Shown here: positions 62,217 through 64,000 of the stretch, one piece after another
Position numbering within the stretch: the stretch's first letter is position 1
Layout: every line of letters begins with the position of its first letter
Assembly: GCF_036373705.1 (NCBI RefSeq)
Contig: NC_089856.1
Coordinates: forward strand, 14,166,501 to 14,230,500
DNA length: 64,000 nucleotides
Direction: 5' to 3'
Source of the DNA: Amia ocellicauda
Lineage: Eukaryota; Chordata; Actinopteri; Amiiformes; Amiidae
The notes under the pieces: generated by a model
Told to the model about the DNA's origin: nothing
Databases searched by the model: none
The model's input: only the letters and a program-made list of their open reading frames with translations
Program-made: the position numbers and the translations under genes

Positions 62217-64000
62217 ACTGGGGGTTATTCCAAAAAAGGTGGCTTCCTAAACCATAGCCTGAACTCTGAATTGATTGAGTGAAACAGGACAGTTGAGGAT
62301 TTCTCGGTTCCACAAAGGTTGATTCCAGTTTAAGTAATCAAGTTAAAATGAAATTAGGCGCTTTCACATAGCATTTAAGAAGCCATCACCTGTCGATCAC
62401 AAAATGAATGATTAATCATGGATACGAAACAGCAAGCCGCTTACTTTTCAATTCGGGAGCAAGAAACCATCATGAGAGCATATAATGAATACATTCACGT
62501 CTTCTCCAAAAAAAGTAATACTGCAGCGACAGCGAAAGAACAAGAGCAGACTTGGCAAGAAATTGCTGATAGAGTGAATGCTACGTTCTTCAATGAAATA
62601 CGTGTCTTTCAAGATAATTATTGCAATAGCCCTTGAAAACGAAAATGTGTGATTTTTGGAGAATGTTTTAAAACAAGTTCATTAATGTGTTGTGAATGTA
62701 ATTGAACTTGTTACCTACAACAATTATGTTTTCTATTTTCTATAGCATATTGAAATGGATTGATGTTTGTGACTTTCTTTCAGTTGCAACCCTGGGGGTG
62801 TCAAGCGAACTTGGCACCAAATAAGAGTAGAGTATAAGAACATTGTTCAAAATGGTAATGTCATAAACGCTTTATTTGCCTTCACAGCTGCCTAAGCAAC
62901 ACCAATTCAGATGTATAAGTGTTGAAATGGTCAGGCTCAATATACTTATATGTGCTTTTACTCATTAGCCAACAGGAAGTATCTGAGCCATCTGCCCCCC
63001 ATGACGCAAGCACCTATGTAAAGGCTAAGCTGATCACATTTATTAGCAATTGCTCATCCTCATCTTCATATTCATCATCATCTTCCTGTAGTGACTGACA
63101 GCACCATTAATCTGTTGGAGCCAGGGCCCATTGAACGTCCTGTAAGTAATTTCTGCAGTATATGAAACTAAGTTAAATGAGGAGTTGTGTAAGATGTGGA
63201 TGGCAGATGTACACTTAAAATCTTGTTGTGTTGAGCATGATGAGGACACAGTCTCTGAATGTTCTGAGAGGCCTCTAGAGGTACTATTTAACATTGAGTC
63301 TGAATTGATTTGGCCACATACTAAAACCATATCCTCCATGTACTTTAGCAGGACATGGTCCCTCCCACCACTGCAACTTCTGCCTCTGCTGAGCCTTCCA
63401 CCTCAAGAGATGTTAGTAAAGTAAGTCTAGCTTTACAGCATTTTATGTGTATGCTTGTAGCCCATGTAATTTAAAACTGACTCAAGTAAAATAACCTTCT
63501 ATGTTTATGGCCTTTAGTGAAACCTGTAAAATTATGTTTTTTATCCCCTTTCAGGTGGATGTCAAACAGTTATATCAGCACCATCTGGAAATGGAAATTG
63601 AAAAATTGAAACTACAGATGGAGCATATCAAATTGAAGAAGTTGGAGATCACTTTACTGGAGCACCAGTTAAAGGTGAGAACACTGGACCTTGTTCTACA
63701 ATGGTATGAAATAATGTGAAAGGACATCCAGTTGATGATGCCTTGTTCTTTAATTTGCAGCAAATCAATGACAAACAAAAGTGCCTTCTTGAGAGTCTCA
63801 AGCTGTCTTTGTCACAAAGCATCATGCAGCACAGACTTTTATTTGTGTGTGTGGGGGAAATTAACAGAATCTTTTACATTAAGGTTACACTTGAAAATAA
63901 TTGTTGGCAATAGTGTCTTGCACAGCCCTGCCATCTGTGTGGTCCTGGATGTGGCCAATGGGGTCATCATCAAGGGCCAATGGAGCAACAGGGGGGGCCC
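62217..64000 (+). mobile_element. Harbinger-like element, left part (runs off the window)
   Basis: The start GGGGGTTATTCCAAAAAAGG followed by AACTCTGAATT resembles the ends of fish Harbinger-type elements. It precedes a gene for a Myb/SANT-like protein of the kind those elements encode. The right end and any transposase would be beyond 64000. The family call rests mainly on the protein. Confidence 0.55.
62418..63713 (+). pseudogene. Myb/SANT-like DNA-binding protein gene, probably decayed
   Basis: Exon 1 begins MDTKQQAAYFSIREQETIMR and reaches IADRVNA. A second exon near 62786-62853 reads CNPGGVKRTWHQIRVEYKNI, completing a Myb/SANT-like domain, and ends at donor G/GTAATG. A third exon from 62970 starts ANRK after an AG. 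A helical, Lys- and Leu-rich coil (VDVKQLYQHHLEMEIEKLKL...) lies near 63555-63675. Exon 1 should join the second through a GC/GT donor, but the sequence there is GC/TACG, so the donor seems lost; the third exon also soon meets a stop. These proteins bind transposon ends in Harbinger elements. I call it a pseudogene with moderate confidence. Confidence 0.6.

Overview
This window is vertebrate nuclear DNA, almost certainly from a ray-finned fish. The genes are intron-rich with GT-AG introns and one AT-AC intron. Four conserved vertebrate genes are present, and the interspersed DNA is a typical fish mixture of Tc1/mariner elements, hAT, Harbinger, L2 and CR1 LINEs, Ty3/gypsy and many (CA)n, (TA)n and (GA)n microsatellites. 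I cannot name the species from sequence alone.

Layout. 1-12.5 kb: the Rho-family GTPase gene rnd1 on the minus strand (4 of its exons; the last one lies off the left edge), with two broken Tc1-like transposons side by side in its large intron 2. 12.6-25.8 kb: intergenic DNA with microsatellites, two intact 350-codon Tc1/mariner transposase genes (DD36E type, opposite orientations) and a deleted mariner-like relic. 25.8-28.7 kb: dtx3 (Deltex E3 ubiquitin ligase 3) on the minus strand, complete. 31.1-36.4 kb: prim1 (DNA primase catalytic subunit) on the plus strand, complete in 13 coding exons, with an AT-AC (U12-type) intron. 37.1-52.0 kb: naca (nascent polypeptide-associated complex alpha) on the plus strand. 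It encodes the conserved 215-aa housekeeping form and three optional symmetric exons, including a 2.55-kb skNAC-type exon carrying a PPLIP motif. Three introns of naca each hold a copy of a SNORD59-like C/D box snoRNA. 52.5-64 kb: a repeat graveyard with an L2 LINE, a Tc1 element truncated by a deleted Ty3/gypsy element, an AACGTTGA-rich repeat split by another gypsy LTR, a hAT-type element with a perfect 8-bp target duplication that itself carries a CR1 insertion, and the left part of a Harbinger-like element with a Myb/SANT-like gene.

How the genes relate. prim1 and naca lie head-to-tail, as in the human 12q13.3 block, and dtx3 is also from human 12q13. The cluster is a conserved neighbourhood rather than a functional pathway. 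prim1 has an E2F-type site just upstream, fitting S-phase expression. naca has ETS and YY1 sites and a pyrimidine-rich (TOP-like) start, fitting a translation-linked housekeeping gene that also hosts snoRNAs.

The most interesting points are the triplicated SNORD59-like snoRNAs in naca introns (in human SNORD59 sits in nearby ATP5F1B), the AT-AC intron of prim1, the Ala/TPVPTP array next to the PPLIP motif in the skNAC-like exon, and the two nearly identical intact DD36E transposons.
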